Shown: positions 1 through 9,085 of the stretch, piece after piece
Position numbering within the stretch: position 1 is the stretch's first letter
Layout of the letters: each line of letters begins with the position of its first letter
Notes under the pieces: model-generated
Told to the model about the DNA's origin: nothing
Seen by the model: the letters and a program-made list of their open reading frames with translations, nothing else
Database searches by the model: none
Translations under genes and position numbers: made by a program
Source: Venturia oleaginea
Lineage: Eukaryota; Ascomycota; Dothideomycetes; Venturiales; Venturiaceae
NCBI GenBank assembly: GCA_013176395.1
Contig: JABMLP010000012.1
Span: 248,001 to 312,000, forward strand
Length of the DNA: 64,000 nt
Direction: 5' to 3'

Positions 1-2951
1 TTGGAGCGTCGGAGCTCGACTGGATCAGACAGGTCCTGTGACGGTCGCGTCTCCCTTCGAGTTCCTCTTGCTCCAGCGCCGGGTGCAGAGGTGGGTGGAG
101 CGGAGCGCGTGTGTTGTCCATTTTCTGCGCTGGGCTGCACAGGCGTTGGCGCAGGCTGATCGTACGAGTGGTCCAAAGGTACCCCAGCTTCAAGCCGGGA
201 TGGGGTGTACGCTGTCGTCGTGGACCACGTCGGTGATGTAGGAGGTGTGGCAAAAGTGTCCCCCGACGGCCGACGATCTTTGTTTTGAGGCCGTCTTGAA
301 GATGTAGAGACTGGTTCAGCAGCTGGTATCTCATTCTCCGCCACAGGTTGGAAATACGGCGCAGTCTGAGACCTTGAGAAAGGCTCAAAGCGCAGGTTGC
401 GAGTTTCCATGATGACATGACGCGATGGGATGTAGACCCTCGCAGTTTTGGTGTTGCGCCCATACCCAACGAAGATGCCTTCCTCCGCTCTATGCAAGAG
501 CTTAGAGCCAGGCTTGCGAGCTTCTACAGGTATGTGAGCGAAGATTTTGGAGCCGAATGGGTGCAGATGCTTGATGGATGGTTTCGCGCCAATGAGTAAT
601 TCATGCGGCGTACGACCCAGTTTGTCAGCAGCGTGAGGGGATATGTTCTTGAGGAAATTGGCTGTCTGCACAGCCTCACCCCAAAGGAACAGCTGACTGT
701 CAGTAGGGATCATTGATCGAGCGATCTGAATGATGGACTGATTCCACCGTTCTGCGACGCCATTGAGCTCATGATGGTAAGGTGGGACCATGTCATGTTG
801 TATGCCCATGCGCCGAAGGTCCTGGGCAGCGGCGCGGTATTCGCCGCCGTTGTCAGACTTGAAGCGTTTTACCGTAGAGCTGTGTATGTGGATGTTCGCA
901 GTACTCATCTGAGCGTTGTATTGAGTATTTGCGAAGGCGATGAATTCGCGGATCGCCTGGGGGCCATCAGACTTCAGCTTAAGAAGCTTGATCCAGGAGT
1001 AGCGAGTTGCTTGGCAGATGAAGGATATGAAGTAACGTGCGCCTCCAAGGCTTGGGCGAGGAAACTTCCCTGACAAGTCTGAGTGTATGACTTCGAGCGG
1101 CTTGATGGTGCGCGCCAGTACTGGTGGGGATGGCGCAGGCCGCTGTCGCTTGGACTTGCTGAGGGAGCACATGTCGCAGTGGAAGTCATGAGGTTTCGCC
1201 GGTACCAGGTGCCCATCATTGTATATCCTTGCAGGGTTTGGGACGTGAAGATGACCGACTGAGTGATGAAACTCCGTATACGATGAGAAGCATGCAGTCT
1301 TCTGCGCCAGTCTTGGCCAAGATGGTGCACTGACGGTTGCAGCAGGTGCGGTCTCGGTTTTGTGTAGTGACGATTTGCGCGTCAGGTCTCGGTTAGTTGG
1401 CGCGTGGGATTCGGTCGAGGCAACGTGCGCTGTGGGTTTCGTTTTAGTTTGGATTTGTACAACGCCGTCCGCGTGCCGTGCCCACAGTACCGTGGCGCCG
1501 TTGCGCGTGAGGAAGATGTCGTTTGCTTTGCCGTGCAATTCGAGGTTGTGATGGTGACGGACATAACTCCAGGAGAAGAGCCGTGTACCATAGAGCTCGC
1601 TACTGTAGAGGACGTTGGTCAGTTCGACGATCTTGGTGGATCTGTCAGGCATTCTGCAGCGTAATCGAACGAGTCCAACACCATTGATGGGTAACTTGAT
1701 ACCGCCGGCCACCGTGATCGTTCCTTGCTTGGGTGACAAGGACACGAAATCATCGGCGCAGCCAGTCATGTGCCGCGAGGCACCAGTGTCAAGAAGCCAT
1801 ACTGTGGGAGGATCGATTGCTGAGGGCCGACGTATTGCGGCGTGAGCACTTATAGTTTCGCGTGATTGCTTGCCGTTTACGTTGATCATCGTGGTCCGCG
1901 TCGACTGCGGTGGTGATCCAGTCAGGTCAATGGTTGCGCCGGCAGTGGCGTTGGTGGCGCGGTAATGTGCTATGAAGCTCACCACCTCAGTTGCGCTGTC
2001 CTCGTCGTCCTCATCGTCTGATGATTCAGCGGCGTTCGCGTTGTTCGCCTTTTGACGTTTTGCGCCATTCTTCGTCTCCTTTGGCGCGCCGTTGCCTTTG
2101 CGCTGCTGTTGCTCCTTGTGTTTCTTGAGCTCGTTACAGTTCGTGTAGGCGTGCCCAATGAACGTCATGTTGTGCTTGCGGCACCAGGAGCATTCGGTAG
2201 TATTAGTAGCCGGACGCGTTCCGCGTGCGCCACCTTGGTTCTGTTTGGCGCCGCGCGCGGCGGATTGTTTCGCAGCGTACGCGGTAGAGGAGTCAGCGTC
2301 GAGGGAGTGCTTGTCGGAGATGTCGAGGATCTTGGGTTCGATGTCGACAAACTTGGTAACGTCACGAGAGCTGAGGTTGTCGATGACGTGGTCCATAGTA
2401 TCTGGTAGGGTAGCCAGGAAGAATGAGCCCTTGACCTCATCCGATTCAAACATTGCCTTCATGGCTTTTGCGACGCTCTGTGAAGAGCCAGCGCATCGCT
2501 TTGCCATGCGAGTCCATCGCTGATGGAACTCGTCCAGGTGTAGTCTGAGGTCGTCTCCATCCGCGTAGCGGAGGTTTGTGAGCGACCGGAAGAGGGTGAT
2601 GGACGCGTTGCCGGTATCGCGGTCGAATCGGCTGCCGAGGTGTTTCCAGGCCTCGGGTGACGTGTCGCACGACGCGATGGACATCGTGAGGTCGTTGTGT
2701 ACCGACGAGAGCAGCATGATCATGGCCTTGTTGTCGTCGGCGTCCCACTTGTCGATGAGCTCCTCGCGAGCTTCTGCGCCAGTCCCAGCGACGGCGGCGG
2801 GCTTTGTCTTCTTGCCAGACACGATCGGCCAGAGGCCAGCGTACCTGAGTGCGACAGTCCACGCGGAGCGCCATTCTGTGTAGTTATCGCCGCGGGCAGA
2901 AAGCTTGGGCAGCGAGTTGGGGTCAAGCTTGAAGCTGAAGGAAGATGACAT
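1..2951 (-). CDS. Copia-1 Gag-Pol polyprotein, N-terminal part (runs off window)
   Basis: An uninterrupted minus-strand frame of 983 codons runs from ATG at 2951 to the window edge, so the RT and RNase H half lies outside. In order it holds a Gag region (start MSSSFSFKLDPNSLPK), a Cys-His knuckle with an unusually long loop (C-x2-C-x9-H-x4-C near 2165-2120), an acidic linker, a protease core (LLDTGASRHM near 1785), a GAG-pre-integrase/HHCC region (VGHLHVP, then FHCDMC near 1240-1165), and the integrase core with HSDLSG, SDNGGEY and NGVAER. Gag and Pol share one frame, as in many Ty1/Copia elements. No stop or frameshift was seen in any of the 983 codons, so this may be a young, intact copy. 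The 5' LTR and tRNA-primer site lie just upstream (3150-3317, 3135-3149). The family call is firm; activity is inference. Confidence 0.93.
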   Translation of the reverse strand, partial: MSSSFSFKLDPNSLPKLSARGDNYTEWRSAWTVALRYAGLWPIVSGKKTKPAAVAGTGAEAREELIDKWDADDNKAMIMLLSSVHNDLTMSIASCDTSPEAWKHLGSRFDRDTGNASITLFRSLTNLRYADGDDLRLHLDEFHQRWTRMAKRCAGSSQSVAKAMKAMFESDEVKGSFFLATLPDTMDHVIDNLSSRDVTKFVDIEPKILDISDKHSLDADSSTAYAAKQSAARGAKQNQGGARGTRPATNTTECSWCRKHNMTFIGHAYTNCNELKKHKEQQQRKGNGAPKETKNGAKRQKANNANAAESSDDEDDEDSATEVVSFIAHYRATNATAGATIDLTGSPPQSTRTTMINVNGKQSRETISAHAAIRRPSAIDPPTVWLLDTGASRHMTGCADDFVSLSPKQGTITVAGGIKLPINGVGLVRLRCRMPDRSTKIVELTNVLYSSELYGTRLFSWSYVRHHHNLELHGKANDIFLTRNGATVLWARHADGVVQIQTKTKPTAHVASTESHAPTNRDLTRKSSLHKTETAPAATVSAPSWPRLAQKTACFSSYTEFHHSVGHLHVPNPARIYNDGHLVPAKPHDFHCDMCSLSKSKRQRPAPSPPVLARTIKPLEVIHSDLSGKFPRPSLGGARYFISFICQATRYSWIKLLKLKSDGPQAIREFIAFANTQYNAQMSTANIHIHSSTVKRFKSDNGGEYRAAAQDLRRMGIQHDMVPPYHHELNGVAERWNQSIIQIARSMIPTDSQLFLWGEAVQTANFLKNISPHAADKLGRTPHELLIGAKPSIKHLHPFGSKIFAHIPVEARKPGSKLLHRAEEGIFVGYGRNTKTARVYIPSRHVIMETRNLRFEPFSRSQTAPYFQPVAENEIPAAEPVSTSSRRPQNKDRRPSGDTFATPPTSPTWSTTTAYTPSRLEAGVPLDHSYDQPAPTPVQPSAENGQHTRSAPPTSAPGAGARGTRRETRPSQDLSDPVELRRS

Positions 2952-3134
2952 GATGACAGAGGTGGTCTGAAGTCTGCTTCAGAGGTAAAGGTGGGTGCCG
3001 TGCTGTGCTGGTACGGTGTGCTGTACGCCGGGTAGCGGAGCGTCGGCAGCAACAACAGCAGCGATGATGAACAACAAATGTGAAGCAGTGATGCTCAGTA
3101 AGGTGCTGTATATCGGAGGAGCGCGCGGCGTGAT

Positions 3135-3149
3135 GCCGGGCTCATAACC
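3135..3149 (-). other. Copia-1 primer binding site (half-tRNA-iMet type)
   Basis: Directly after the minus-strand 5' LTR end the sequence reads GGTTATGAGCCCGGC. The first 12 bases are the complement of the conserved anticodon stem-loop of initiator tRNA-Met (GGGCUCAUAACC), not of its 3' end. Drosophila copia primes in this way, with a cleaved 5' half of tRNA-iMet. The same 12-mer follows the Copia-2 5' LTR at 26232. Confidence 0.75.
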
Positions 3150-3317
3150 TGTTGAAGTATGAAAGTTGAGTAACAAGTGTATTGAGGGTGAGATCCGGAG
3201 GATCTCAGCTATATAGTAATACACTAAGCCCAATTGGGCAGTAAACAAACTCCAGTGACAGAGAGTAGCCACGCTGGCGCAGGTGGAGGCAATAGCATGA
3301 GGATACTCCTTCCAACA
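3150..3317 (-). repeat. Copia-1 5' LTR (168 bp)
   Basis: On the minus strand it starts TGTTGGAAGGAG and ends CTTCAACA, the TG...CA ends of an LTR with a short terminal inverted repeat (TGTTG/CAACA). The same 168-bp unit recurs at 9597-9764 and 15207-15374, and in the opposite orientation with a 13-bp deletion at 16255-16409. Here it sits directly upstream of the primer site and the gag start. Confidence 0.93.
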
Positions 3318-3486
3318 TATTCCAACCGCTGGAGGCCACTACTTGACGTTCAACTCGCTTGTGGCGCAGTATATTGCGCGCTTACCAAGCCAATAATTAG
3401 CAATAATTACTCTACAGCTTGTTATACCACATCCTCTCAAGCTCTGGTCCTTTTCTACGATAATATTGTGTACAAGCTGCAAAGGA
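3318..3486. other. Unassigned spacer between Copia-1 LTR and Gypsy-A
   Basis: These 169 bp separate two retrotransposons. I see no coding frame, repeat or target duplication that ties them to either neighbour. They are probably old flanking DNA. Confidence 0.4.
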
Positions 3487-3662
3487 TGTTATGGGCATGG
3501 CCCATGGTTGGTATAGGCTAAGAGCCTAAGCCTGATTGAGCCTAGTATAGAGAAAGAACCTCATTGAGGTTCTCTGTTTGTAGATACCTTCACTCTTTAA
3601 CTGAATCTAAACAATCTTTGGCTACGAGTATGCTGCGTCTTTCCAGCTACCGTCCCGTAATA
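3487..3662 (+). repeat. Gypsy-A 5' LTR (176 bp)
   Basis: It begins TGTTATGGGC and ends CCCGTAATA, and repeats at 8910-9085 and inverted at 9845-10020. The 3' end is TA rather than the canonical CA. It contains AACTGAATCTA at 3599-3609, the predicted 5' end of the element RNA (see the self-primer entry). Compared with the 3' LTR it has T for C at two positions. Confidence 0.92.
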
Positions 3663-3673
3663 TAGATTCAGTT
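3599..3673 (+). other. Gypsy-A self-primer (3599-3609) and primer binding site (3663-3673)
   Basis: The 11 bases directly after the 5' LTR, TAGATTCAGTT (3663-3673), are the exact reverse complement of AACTGAATCTA inside the LTR (3599-3609). No tRNA match is apparent. Schizosaccharomyces Tf1 and related sushi-family elements prime reverse transcription with the first 11 nt of their own mRNA, which pair with an 11-nt PBS next to the LTR. By analogy, transcription should start at or near 3599. The pairing stops at exactly 11 nt on both sides. Confidence 0.8.
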
Positions 3674-3696
3674 CTTTACAAACCTAGGTGTACTTG

Positions 3697-4791
3697 ATGC
3701 GTAGCAACAGTACCCTATCGACTCCTACAACCTACACCCCTACTACCGACGACGACCCAATCGCGAGCATTACGCAAGGAATCGACAAACTCTCAATGGC
3801 TCGAGCAAATTCGCCTGACACCGTACAACAATTGGTGGCAGCTCTGACCGCAGTCAGTGTTGATGGGAACACCGGTGCAAAAGCTATTGCATGGCCTAAA
3901 TGGGACGGGAAAAGAGACAACTACACGCTGTTCAGATGGCAGATCAAGACAAAAATCACTGTTGAAAATGGGAAGCTTGGAAGCAATCAAGGAATATGCG
4001 CGAACATCTTCAACGGGCTTCCGACAGAGAAACAACAACGCGTCATCCAATGGCTAAGCAATGGAGAGCAACATGACAACTACGAACCCGAGTCCTTTAT
4101 CAAGCATATGGACGACAAGTTCTTAGATCATGAAGCGGAAGCTAAAGCTCTCGACGAGCTGAACAAGATTAGCCAAGGCAGCAGACAACCGTTCGAAGAC
4201 TTCCGCCAGCAGTTCGAACAACTGACATCGCAAGCTAGATCCCTAGCGCCGCAAAGAGCCTCAAAGATCACTATCATGAACAACGCGCTCAACTACTCCC
4301 TCCAACAGACCTTGAAATCAGTGCGATTGTCCAGGGACGACTACGACACTTACGTAAAAGATGTACAGTACTTCGCGACGAAGACAGAGGCTCTATTCCA
4401 CCAACGCCGCTATCCAAGTACGGATAAGGAGACGCCAACGACTCGAGGGAGGCCACAATCACCCCAAACAGTCAGTCGTGACGCAGAAGGCGATGTCGAA
4501 ATGACTGGCATCAACGCCCTTTCAGCGCAGATCGCAGCACTGATAGCTCGGGTCGATACACTCGGAAAGGATGCGAAGAAGGACCGACGACCTAGAGCGA
4601 AATGGCGATCCCAAACAGAGTTCTTGGCACTTATACAAGCGGGCAAATGCGGGCGCTGTAAGAAGCCCAAGCACCACCCGAACGTATGCGAATTCCGACC
4701 AGCAACACGTCCAAAGACTCAGGTCACTGCGGTAATCACACAGCATACCGATGACTCTCTACAGGAAGCCTCATCAGAGTCGGAAAACTAG
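3697..4791 (+). CDS. Gypsy-A Gag
   Basis: A 364-residue protein from ATG 3697 (MRSNSTLSTP), the first ATG after the PBS. The middle has the retrotransposon-gag capsid pattern (KWDGKRDNYTLFRWQ near 3897; FEDFRQQFEQL near 4194). The C-terminus is basic with a short Cys/His knuckle-like stretch (CGRCKKPKHHPNVCEF near 4650). It stops at TAG 4789-4791. The pol frame is open from 4755, so the two overlap by 34 nt in the -1 relation. Gypsy-B carries the same protein without its first codons. Confidence 0.9.
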   Translation: MRSNSTLSTPTTYTPTTDDDPIASITQGIDKLSMARANSPDTVQQLVAALTAVSVDGNTGAKAIAWPKWDGKRDNYTLFRWQIKTKITVENGKLGSNQGICANIFNGLPTEKQQRVIQWLSNGEQHDNYEPESFIKHMDDKFLDHEAEAKALDELNKISQGSRQPFEDFRQQFEQLTSQARSLAPQRASKITIMNNALNYSLQQTLKSVRLSRDDYDTYVKDVQYFATKTEALFHQRRYPSTDKETPTTRGRPQSPQTVSRDAEGDVEMTGINALSAQIAALIARVDTLGKDAKKDRRPRAKWRSQTEFLALIQAGKCGRCKKPKHHPNVCEFRPATRPKTQVTAVITQHTDDSLQEASSESEN

Positions 4792-7700
4792 CTACCCCTG
4801 TGCATCGTCGCGCACGAGGGTTTGAAGTAGATGTACATGGCGAAGACATTACAAAGCTACCAGGCATAAGAGAAATCAAAGCAGCAAAGGATAGGATGGA
4901 AAGTACACCCTTCTTGATAGATACCTTGATCAACGGAACTTCTTTCACCGAATCCTTCTTTGATAACGGCTGCCTCCCTTATGCTGCTTTCAGCGAGAAG
5001 AGTGTCCAAACACATCGTCTACCGCGCATCCCAATTGACACCAAACAATTGGCACTGGCTAAAGAGAGCCACGAGAACGGAGAAGACCTCCGTATTACGC
5101 ACATGACCTACGCTACGATCGACATTGATGGTCGAGCAGAGCGAGTCTATGGGTATATAGTGAAAGGATTGAGCTTCCCTATTATCCTAGGCAAGGCATG
5201 GGCAGAGAGAAACTGGGTGCGATATATAGCAGCTAAGAGAAAGCTGCTTATTGGTCAAGGATCCCAGCGCATCACGGTAAGAGAAAAGGGGTGGCTAGAA
5301 CAGAACACCAAAGCGCGAGACCGGCTCGCTCACGTGCGGGTGGCTTGTCTAGTGTCAGGATCTGTATTTGCAGCTATTGTTGGAAGGGCCCAGCGACGGT
5401 TGAGAAGAGATGGACCGGATGGTACACAAGTGCTGGCTATCTCGATGTCGGATATCAACAAGGCCCTAAGCAAGTTAGCAGAAAGAAAACAGAGAAAGAC
5501 TGAGGAAGAAATCCGACAAGAGATACCAGAAGAAATAGCAGAGCATGCTGATGCCTTTCTCGACGACGAAGACGGAGAGATCGCGCCCCATCAAGAGGGT
5601 CGCGATCACGTTATCGAATTGATACGAGATGAACAAGGTCGCGAGGCAGAAGTTCCTTGGGGCCCATTATACGGCATGTCGAGGGAAGAGCTATTAGTCC
5701 TACGAAAAACACTTTCGGACTATATGGACAAGGGCTGGATACGCGCCAGCAACTCACCAGCGGCAGCCCCAGTCTTATTTGTAAGGAAACCAGGTGGAGG
5801 CATTCGGATGTGTGTAGACTATCGGGCACTGAATCGAATCACTCGATCGGACCGCTACCCATTGCCACTAATCCGAGAAACCCTACGAAATCTAGCAACA
5901 GCGCGTTGGTACACCAAACTTGACGTCAGAGCGGCATTTCATCGGCTCCGCATCAAGCACGGCGATGAGTGGAAAACGGCTTTTCGCACTCGATTTGGAC
6001 TATTCGAATGGCTAGTTACCCCCTTCGGACTAGCTGGCGCACCCGCGAGCTTTCAACGATACATCAACGGAGTCCTACGGGAATCCCTAGATATCTGCTG
6101 TTCAGCCTACATGGACGATGTCTTGATATGGAGCGACGGCGACTATCTGGATCACATGGTTAAGGTTAACCAAATTCTTGCCAAGCTCAAGACTGCTGGA
6201 CTTCGGCTAGACTTAAGCAAGTGCGAGTTTGCTGTTCAGGAGGTCAAATATCTGGGGTTCATTATCACTGCAGGAGAAGGGATCAAAGTCGACCCAGAGA
6301 AAGTTGCCGCGATTAAAGAATGGGAGGCTCCAGTCAATGTCACAGGCGTACGCTCCTTCCTAGGCTTTGCAAATTTCTATCGAGACTTCATCGACAACTT
6401 CTCAGAGCTCTCCGACCCCTTAATCAAGTTAACACGGAAGGCCGTCGCTTTTGTCTGGAACAAAGAACATGAGAACGCCTTTCAAGTCTTGAAGGAGCTA
6501 TTCATCTCCGCCCCAATACTGGCTCACTGGAATCCAGACCTGGATACGGTACTCGAGTGCGACTGCTCTGGCTACGCGCTGGGAGGCACGTTGTCGCAGA
6601 AGGATATGAAAGGAAAACTACGACCAGTAGCATACTTCTCCCGCAAGCTCACTGCGGCTGAATGTAACTACGAGATCCACGATAAAGAATTACTGGCAGT
6701 AATCAAGTCCATTGAACACTGGAGAGGAGAACTACGCAGTGTTGCAGCACCTTTCAAAGTCCTTACCGATCACAAGAATCTCCGCTACTTTATGACAGCG
6801 CAGCGTTTGTCAGAGAGACAAGCAAGATGGTCGCTAATTCTATCTGAGTACCAATTCCAGCTGGAATTTCGCGCCGGAAAACTAGCGCAAAGACCAGACG
6901 CACTATCAAGAAGACATCAAGATATGCCACATGACAAGAACGACGAGAGACTACAAGGGCGAGTGGCCCAGTTGATCAAGGACGAATGGCTTCCTCCTCT
7001 TTCCGAGAGGACGACCGAAACAATCGCAATACAAGCCTTTATCTGCCCAGTCAATACACCGAATACATCCAATAGTACATGGGACGTTATACGGGAGCCC
7101 CAGCAAAATACTGGACTGGACGGTCGACACCAGCTGACTGACGGTCGACACCAGCTGACTGCCGAAAACGGTCAACACCGGTTCACTACTAGGTACGGTC
7201 AAAAGCGGTCAGTTGCAAAAGGATGCGATCTTTTCGAGAAACCAGAGTTACAACTTCTCTGGGATCGCGCAATAGCAGAGGACCAATCCTACGAAGCTAT
7301 TCATACGGCTATAGTTACTGGCGAACGTTCCTTTCCTCCAGAGCTCAAGTTGTCGGTACAGCTACCCGAATGCGAAGTAGACGACCACGGCGCGGTCACG
7401 AGAAGAGGGATCCTATGGGTACCAGATTGGGAACCGCTGCGAACAACGCTGGTCCAACAAACTCACGATTCCCATGTTACTGGACACCCAGGGAGAGATA
7501 GCACGCTTGCGATTCTATCCAGAAGTTTCTTTTGGCCCCAACAATACAAGACAGTCCGGCAGTTTGTACGTAATTGCGACGTATGTGGGAGAACGGGAAT
7601 ATGGCGTGATAAGAAGCGAGGTCTTCTGAAACCACTTCCAATCCCGGCCCGCTTCCACAGCGAGCTATCAATCGATTTCATGACTGATTTGCCCGCGGAG

Positions 7701-8897
7701 GAAAACGGCCCAAAATACCTCATGGTTATCACAGATCGTCTCCTCAAAAGTGTTACGTTGGAGGCTATGACTACAATGAGCGCCAAAGAGTGCGCGAAAA
7801 GGTTCTTACAATGCCACTATCGCTACCACGGATTTCCCATGGCATTGACGTCGGACAGAGGCAGCAATTGGACAGGTCGTTTTTGGAGGAAGCTTTGCGA
7901 ACTTACAAAGATTGAGCAGAGACTCTCTACAGCCTTTCATCCACAGACCGATGGCGCGACCGAGCGTATGAACCAGGAAGTTCTACGCTATCTCCGCGCC
8001 TTCATCGCATACTCCCAACTAGACTGGCCAACGCTACTACCTACGGCTATGTTAGCACTGAACAATCGTGACTCTTCAGTCACAGGGATGAGTCCATTCT
8101 ATCTAACCCACGGCTACCATGCGGAACCAATCCAGAAAGTACAACGAATCTCACCCAGTAACTCACCAACAGCCGATGCCGAGACCTTTGTGCAACGAAT
8201 AGAAGAGGCACAAGAGTATGCACAGGCAGCGATGGCCTGGTCCCAGCAGAAGATGGAGAACGACGCCAACAGGTCACGTCAAGCTGCCGAAACGTTAAAA
8301 AAGGACGACAAAGTCTGGTTGAACCTTAGGAATATCAATACTCCGCAGCTATCAAAGAAACTGGCGTGGACGCAAGCCAAATACACTGTCGAGAACCAGA
8401 TCTCCCCGATGGTATACGAGCTGGCTGACCTGCCAAGTGGTATCCATAACCGTTTCCACGTTGACCTACTCCGCCGAGCCGCAACCGACACACTGCCCTC
8501 ACAAGAATCCGATGATACCCAGCCGCCACCATTAGTGCCTCAAACCGAAGAAACAGAGGCTGAGTTTGAAGTAGAACGTATACTTCGCGCAGAGAAGAAA
8601 CGGGTTGGGCGAGGCTGGGTTCGTCAGTTATTAATCAAATGGAAAGGCTATGCAGATCCCGATTGGCAGCCACGTTCATTATTTACAGAAGTCGAGGACT
8701 TAGACCGCTTCGAGGCAGAGTATGGCAAGGGCGACGGTGTCGGCGAAGATATAGGAGCTCAAACAGGGGCCCGAAGAAACCGAGTAGCGGTGGCCAGCGC
8801 CTTCGAATCTGCTACAAGCTGGCAGAAGCGATGTATGGCGTTTGTCTGTTTGATTATCCCACCTACCACACCCTCTTTAGTCCTGCACACCCGGTAA
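4755..8897 (+). CDS. Gypsy-A Pol (protease, RT, RNase H, integrase, chromodomain)
   Basis: One open frame of about 1380 codons. In order: an aspartic-protease-like region (SFFDNGCLPYA near 4950, with Asn where Ser or Thr is usual in D-S/T-G); RT with FAYMDD-type box (SAYMDDVLIW near 6108); RNase H (LECDCSGYALGG; NYEIHDKELLA); the integrase HHCC finger (HVTGHPGR, CDVCGRTG near 7470-7590) and DDE core (SIDFMTDLP, SDRGSNWTG, HPQTDGATERMNQE); and a C-terminal chromodomain (FEVERILRAEKK, LLIKWKGY near 8561-8700). The chromodomain and self-primer place it among Tf1/sushi chromoviruses. There is no ATG near the frame start (GTG at 4800), so expression probably needs a -1 frameshift at GAA-AAC-TAG or reinitiation. 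No internal stop was seen. A 21-nt in-frame duplication near 7120-7160 is absent from Gypsy-B. Confidence 0.93.
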   Translation, partial: LSTGSLIRVGKLATPVHRRARGFEVDVHGEDITKLPGIREIKAAKDRMESTPFLIDTLINGTSFTESFFDNGCLPYAAFSEKSVQTHRLPRIPIDTKQLALAKESHENGEDLRITHMTYATIDIDGRAERVYGYIVKGLSFPIILGKAWAERNWVRYIAAKRKLLIGQGSQRITVREKGWLEQNTKARDRLAHVRVACLVSGSVFAAIVGRAQRRLRRDGPDGTQVLAISMSDINKALSKLAERKQRKTEEEIRQEIPEEIAEHADAFLDDEDGEIAPHQEGRDHVIELIRDEQGREAEVPWGPLYGMSREELLVLRKTLSDYMDKGWIRASNSPAAAPVLFVRKPGGGIRMCVDYRALNRITRSDRYPLPLIRETLRNLATARWYTKLDVRAAFHRLRIKHGDEWKTAFRTRFGLFEWLVTPFGLAGAPASFQRYINGVLRESLDICCSAYMDDVLIWSDGDYLDHMVKVNQILAKLKTAGLRLDLSKCEFAVQEVKYLGFIITAGEGIKVDPEKVAAIKEWEAPVNVTGVRSFLGFANFYRDFIDNFSELSDPLIKLTRKAVAFVWNKEHENAFQVLKELFISAPILAHWNPDLDTVLECDCSGYALGGTLSQKDMKGKLRPVAYFSRKLTAAECNYEIHDKELLAVIKSIEHWRGELRSVAAPFKVLTDHKNLRYFMTAQRLSERQARWSLILSEYQFQLEFRAGKLAQRPDALSRRHQDMPHDKNDERLQGRVAQLIKDEWLPPLSERTTETIAIQAFICPVNTPNTSNSTWDVIREPQQNTGLDGRHQLTDGRHQLTAENGQHRFTTRYGQKRSVAKGCDLFEKPELQLLWDRAIAEDQSYEAIHTAIVTGERSFPPELKLSVQLPECEVDDHGAVTRRGILWVPDWEPLRTTLVQQTHDSHVTGHPGRDSTLAILSRSFFWPQQYKTVRQFVRNCDVCGRTGIWRDKKRGLLKPLPIPARFHSELSIDFMTDLPAEENGPKYLMVITDRLLKSVTLEAMTTMSAKECAKRFLQCHYRYHGFPMALTSDRGSNWTGRFWRKLCELTKIEQRLSTAFHPQTDGATERMNQEVLRYLRAFIAYSQLDWPTLLPTAMLALNNRDSSVTGMSPFYLTHGYHAEPIQKVQRISPSNSPTADAETFVQRIEEAQEYAQAAMAWSQQKMENDANRSRQAAETLKKDDKVWLNLRNINTPQLSKKLAWTQAKYTVENQISPMVYELADLPSGIHNRFHVDLLRRAATDTLPSQESDDTQPPPLVPQTEETEAEFEVERILRAEKKRVGRGWVRQLLIKWKGYADPDWQPRSLFTEVEDLDRFEAEYGKGDGVGEDIGAQTGARRNRVAVASAFESATSWQKRCMAFVCLIIPPTTPSLVLHTR

Positions 8898-8909
8898 GGA
8901 GGGGGGTAA
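8896..8909 (+). other. Gypsy-A polypurine tract
   Basis: The run AAGGAGGGGGGTAA directly precedes the 3' LTR and overlaps the Pol stop codon. It fits the plus-strand primer of an LTR retrotransposon, and the same tract borders the 3' LTR of Gypsy-B (10021-10034, minus). Confidence 0.8.
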
Positions 8910-9085
8910 TGTTATGGGCATGGCCCATGGTTGGTATAGGCTAAGAGCCTAAGCCTGATTGAGCCTAGTATAGAGAAAGAACCTCATTGAGGTTCTCTGT
9001 CTGTAGATACCTTCACTCCTTAACTGAATCTAAACAATCTTTGGCTACGAGTATGCTGCGTCTTTCCAGCTACCGTCCCGTAATA
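8910..9085 (+). repeat. Gypsy-A 3' LTR (176 bp)
   Basis: Same sequence as 3487-3662 with C for T at two sites. It starts TGTTATGGGC after the polypurine tract and ends CCCGTAATA, followed by TCTAG of a Copia-3 fragment. Confidence 0.92.

Larger units (their letters stand above)
3487..9085 (+). mobile_element. Gypsy-A, complete Tf1/sushi-type chromovirus LTR retrotransposon
   Basis: This 5.6-kb element has 176-bp LTRs at both ends, an 11-nt self-primer site, separate gag and pol frames with a 34-nt overlap, a polypurine tract, and a Pol that ends in a chromodomain. The two LTRs differ at only two positions that I can see (both C/T), so insertion is recent. I found no direct repeat of the flanks (left ...CAAAGGA, right TCTAG...), so one end may have recombined. 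Its inverted, truncated sister is Gypsy-B at 9845-15206. Confidence 0.93.

Noticed and set aside
4789..4840. Stop-codon readthrough (TAG-CTA) as the way to make Pol
   Set aside because: The gag frame hits another stop soon after, so readthrough cannot reach pol.
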